Shown piece by piece: positions 62,765-64,000 of a DNA stretch of 64,000 nt (positions within the stretch are counted from its first letter, which is position 1; the number at the start of each line of letters is the position of its first letter). The notes below the pieces were generated by a model. The model did no database searches. It worked only from the letters and a program-made list of their open reading frames with translations, and was not told the DNA's origin. A program made the position numbers and the translations under genes. This stretch comes from Geodermatophilus marinus. Lineage in GTDB: Bacteria; Actinomycetota; Actinomycetes; Mycobacteriales; Geodermatophilaceae. The stretch spans positions 1 to 64,000 of the forward strand of contig NZ_QVQH01000021.1 of NCBI RefSeq assembly GCF_003428645.1, written 5' to 3'.

Positions 62765-64000
62765 ATGCCGTACGACCCCCCGGGCCGGGCCGACCACCTC
62801 CCCGACGATCTGATCGGCCGCTGGAACGGCCTCGTCCAGGCCGCCCACGCCGCGCACGAGCCGACCCTCGGCAGCCGGTTCTTCAGCCCGGAGCCCGACA
62901 CGGGGGCCGACGCGACCACGGTGCAGGTCGGCTGGTTCGGCGATCCCGCCGAACCGGGCTCCTGCCTCGGCCCGGAGGCTGCCGAGCAGCTGTCGGACTG
63001 GGGCGTGCGGGGCCGGCACGTGCTCCACAACGAGTACTGCGAGTACGCCGTGCAGATGGCCGCGGACACCGACGGGGTCGTGCGACCGAAGCGGGTGCAG
63101 GTCACCACCGAGCTGTCCGAGTACTGGCTGATGCTGGCCACCTGGTCGCCGCCGACCGTGCGGGACCTGGTCGAGAGCATGCTGGGCGTCCAGCCGGCCT
63201 GGCAGGAGCTCTACGGCCCCGGCGTGAGCGATCCCGCAGCGCTCGACCCCCGGCAGCGCACGGTCGCCTTCGCGACGTACATGGCCGGCCACGGGGGGAA
63301 CCGGGACCTCGCCGCCGCCGGGGTGCCGGCGCAGCCGATCGGGTCCCTGAACGCGGCCAACGCCCTGTTCATGACCCATCCGATCAACGGCTTGGACGAC
63401 CTGCTCTACATCGTGATGTTCGGTGCCCGGCCGTACGTGCGCCAGACGCCGGACGGGGTCGAGCCGGCCAGTCGTGAGGAGATCTTCCGCGCCTTCGACG
63501 TGGCGCACCTCGCGTGCCGGCACGCCGATCCCGCCGCGGCGATGGCCGCCGCCGGTGCCGCGGTGGCCGGCCGGACGGTCGCCTTCACGAACCCCCTGGG
63601 CATGTACCTGAAGAGCTTCACGGCCGACGTGTTCGCCCTCGACGGGGGGCCGGTCCCCGAGGAGTGGGTCCGGTTCAGCCGGGGGGAACCGGACAGGTTC
63701 CAGCGGTTGGAGTTCGGCCCCGGCGACAGCGATCCGCACTTCCTCGACGACATCACCGTCGTCCTCGGGGACGTCGAGAAGCCCCTGCGCGGCGGGTTCC
63801 AGGTGGTCCGCCAACTCGAGGTCGGACCGTTCGTGACGCTGGGACCCGAGTCGCCGGTGACCGACGGCGAACGCGTCGTCCTCCAGGGCAGCGATGAGCC
63901 GATCCGCTGCAACGAGGCCGGGGTCTGCGAGTCGATCCGGCAGCTGCGGACCGAGTTCGACCAGGAGCAGGGGTCGATCCGGATCGCCCCCCGCACGGTG
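62765..64000 (+). CDS. Unrecognised conserved-looking protein, C-terminus beyond window
   Basis: An open frame of 412 codons from ATG 62765 runs to the window edge without a stop. It begins MPYDPPGRADHLPDDLIGRW. Notable segments are HNEYCEYAVQMAADTDG, TTELSEYWLMLATWSPPTVR, MTHPINGLDDLLYIVMFGAR and VAFTNPLGMYLKSFTADVFA. Its composition is that of a soluble enzyme, rich in Trp, His and acidic residues (HLACRHADP; RLEFGPGDSDPHFLDDI). No signal peptide or membrane helix is visible. I do not recognise the family. Confidence 0.65.
   Translation, partial: MPYDPPGRADHLPDDLIGRWNGLVQAAHAAHEPTLGSRFFSPEPDTGADATTVQVGWFGDPAEPGSCLGPEAAEQLSDWGVRGRHVLHNEYCEYAVQMAADTDGVVRPKRVQVTTELSEYWLMLATWSPPTVRDLVESMLGVQPAWQELYGPGVSDPAALDPRQRTVAFATYMAGHGGNRDLAAAGVPAQPIGSLNAANALFMTHPINGLDDLLYIVMFGARPYVRQTPDGVEPASREEIFRAFDVAHLACRHADPAAAMAAAGAAVAGRTVAFTNPLGMYLKSFTADVFALDGGPVPEEWVRFSRGEPDRFQRLEFGPGDSDPHFLDDITVVLGDVEKPLRGGFQVVRQLEVGPFVTLGPESPVTDGERVVLQGSDEPIRCNEAGVCESIRQLRTEFDQEQGSIRIAPRTV

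Overview
The window is very GC-rich and strongly GC3-biased, with many GTG/TTG starts and dense GTGA start/stop overlaps. It encodes mycothiol-linked and mycobacteria-like functions. This points to a high-GC actinobacterium, probably of the Geodermatophilaceae type (Blastococcus, Geodermatophilus, Modestobacter); the family assignment is inference.

Region 1 (1-5,925) is the end of an integrated, decaying mobile element. It holds the 3' end of an IS3-family transposase, a truncated phage/ICE-type helix-turn-helix gene, and a gene split by a complete IS630-family insertion (1,070-2,234) that keeps its TA target duplication. A lower-GC DUF4062 cargo gene, a zinc-ribbon/DUF2510 gene and a tyrosine integrase follow. 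The integrase abuts the 3' end of a tRNA-Arg(UCU) gene (5,976-6,051), the likely attachment site.

Region 2 (6,295-37,300) is chromosomal backbone. Its order recalls the Mycobacterium tuberculosis Rv2478c-Rv2465c neighbourhood: ssb, ettA, thioesterase, aglA, glbO, HNH, DUF5130, pepN, DsbA-like and rpiB. Inserted within it are bioY, an MFS-MscS operon, three tandem solute-binding lipoproteins without a permease, prolyl oligopeptidase, a class F sortase with a surface protein, kynureninase with an exporter, and an amidase. The aglA-like glucosidase is a pseudogene that has lost its 5' end and one catalytic aspartate.

Region 3 (37,300-51,800) is regulatory and envelope genes: a NarL-type two-component system, a cell-wall-binding lipoprotein, a SigG-type sigma factor, a K+ channel, a large propeller/Ig-like secreted protein, a hydrolase, an AfsR-like regulator, an Ltp-repeat membrane protein and a cysteine-bearing stand-alone receiver.

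Region 4 (51,836-61,004) is the most intriguing part. Two methyltransferases precede a tightly coupled run: a CDP-alcohol phosphatidyltransferase fused to an LtaS/sulfatase-like domain, a Zn-type dehydrogenase, a degenerate 6-pyruvoyl-tetrahydropterin-synthase homologue, a glycosyltransferase, an LPG-synthase-type membrane protein, a RibD-C/DHFR-type reductase and GTP cyclohydrolase II. No other riboflavin or queuosine genes are present. A dedicated route from GTP through a ribosylamino- or ribitylamino-pyrimidine to a glycosylated, possibly membrane-linked product is my main hypothesis. A Tat-exported cyclase-family protein and an unrecognised protein cut by the window edge close the sequence.
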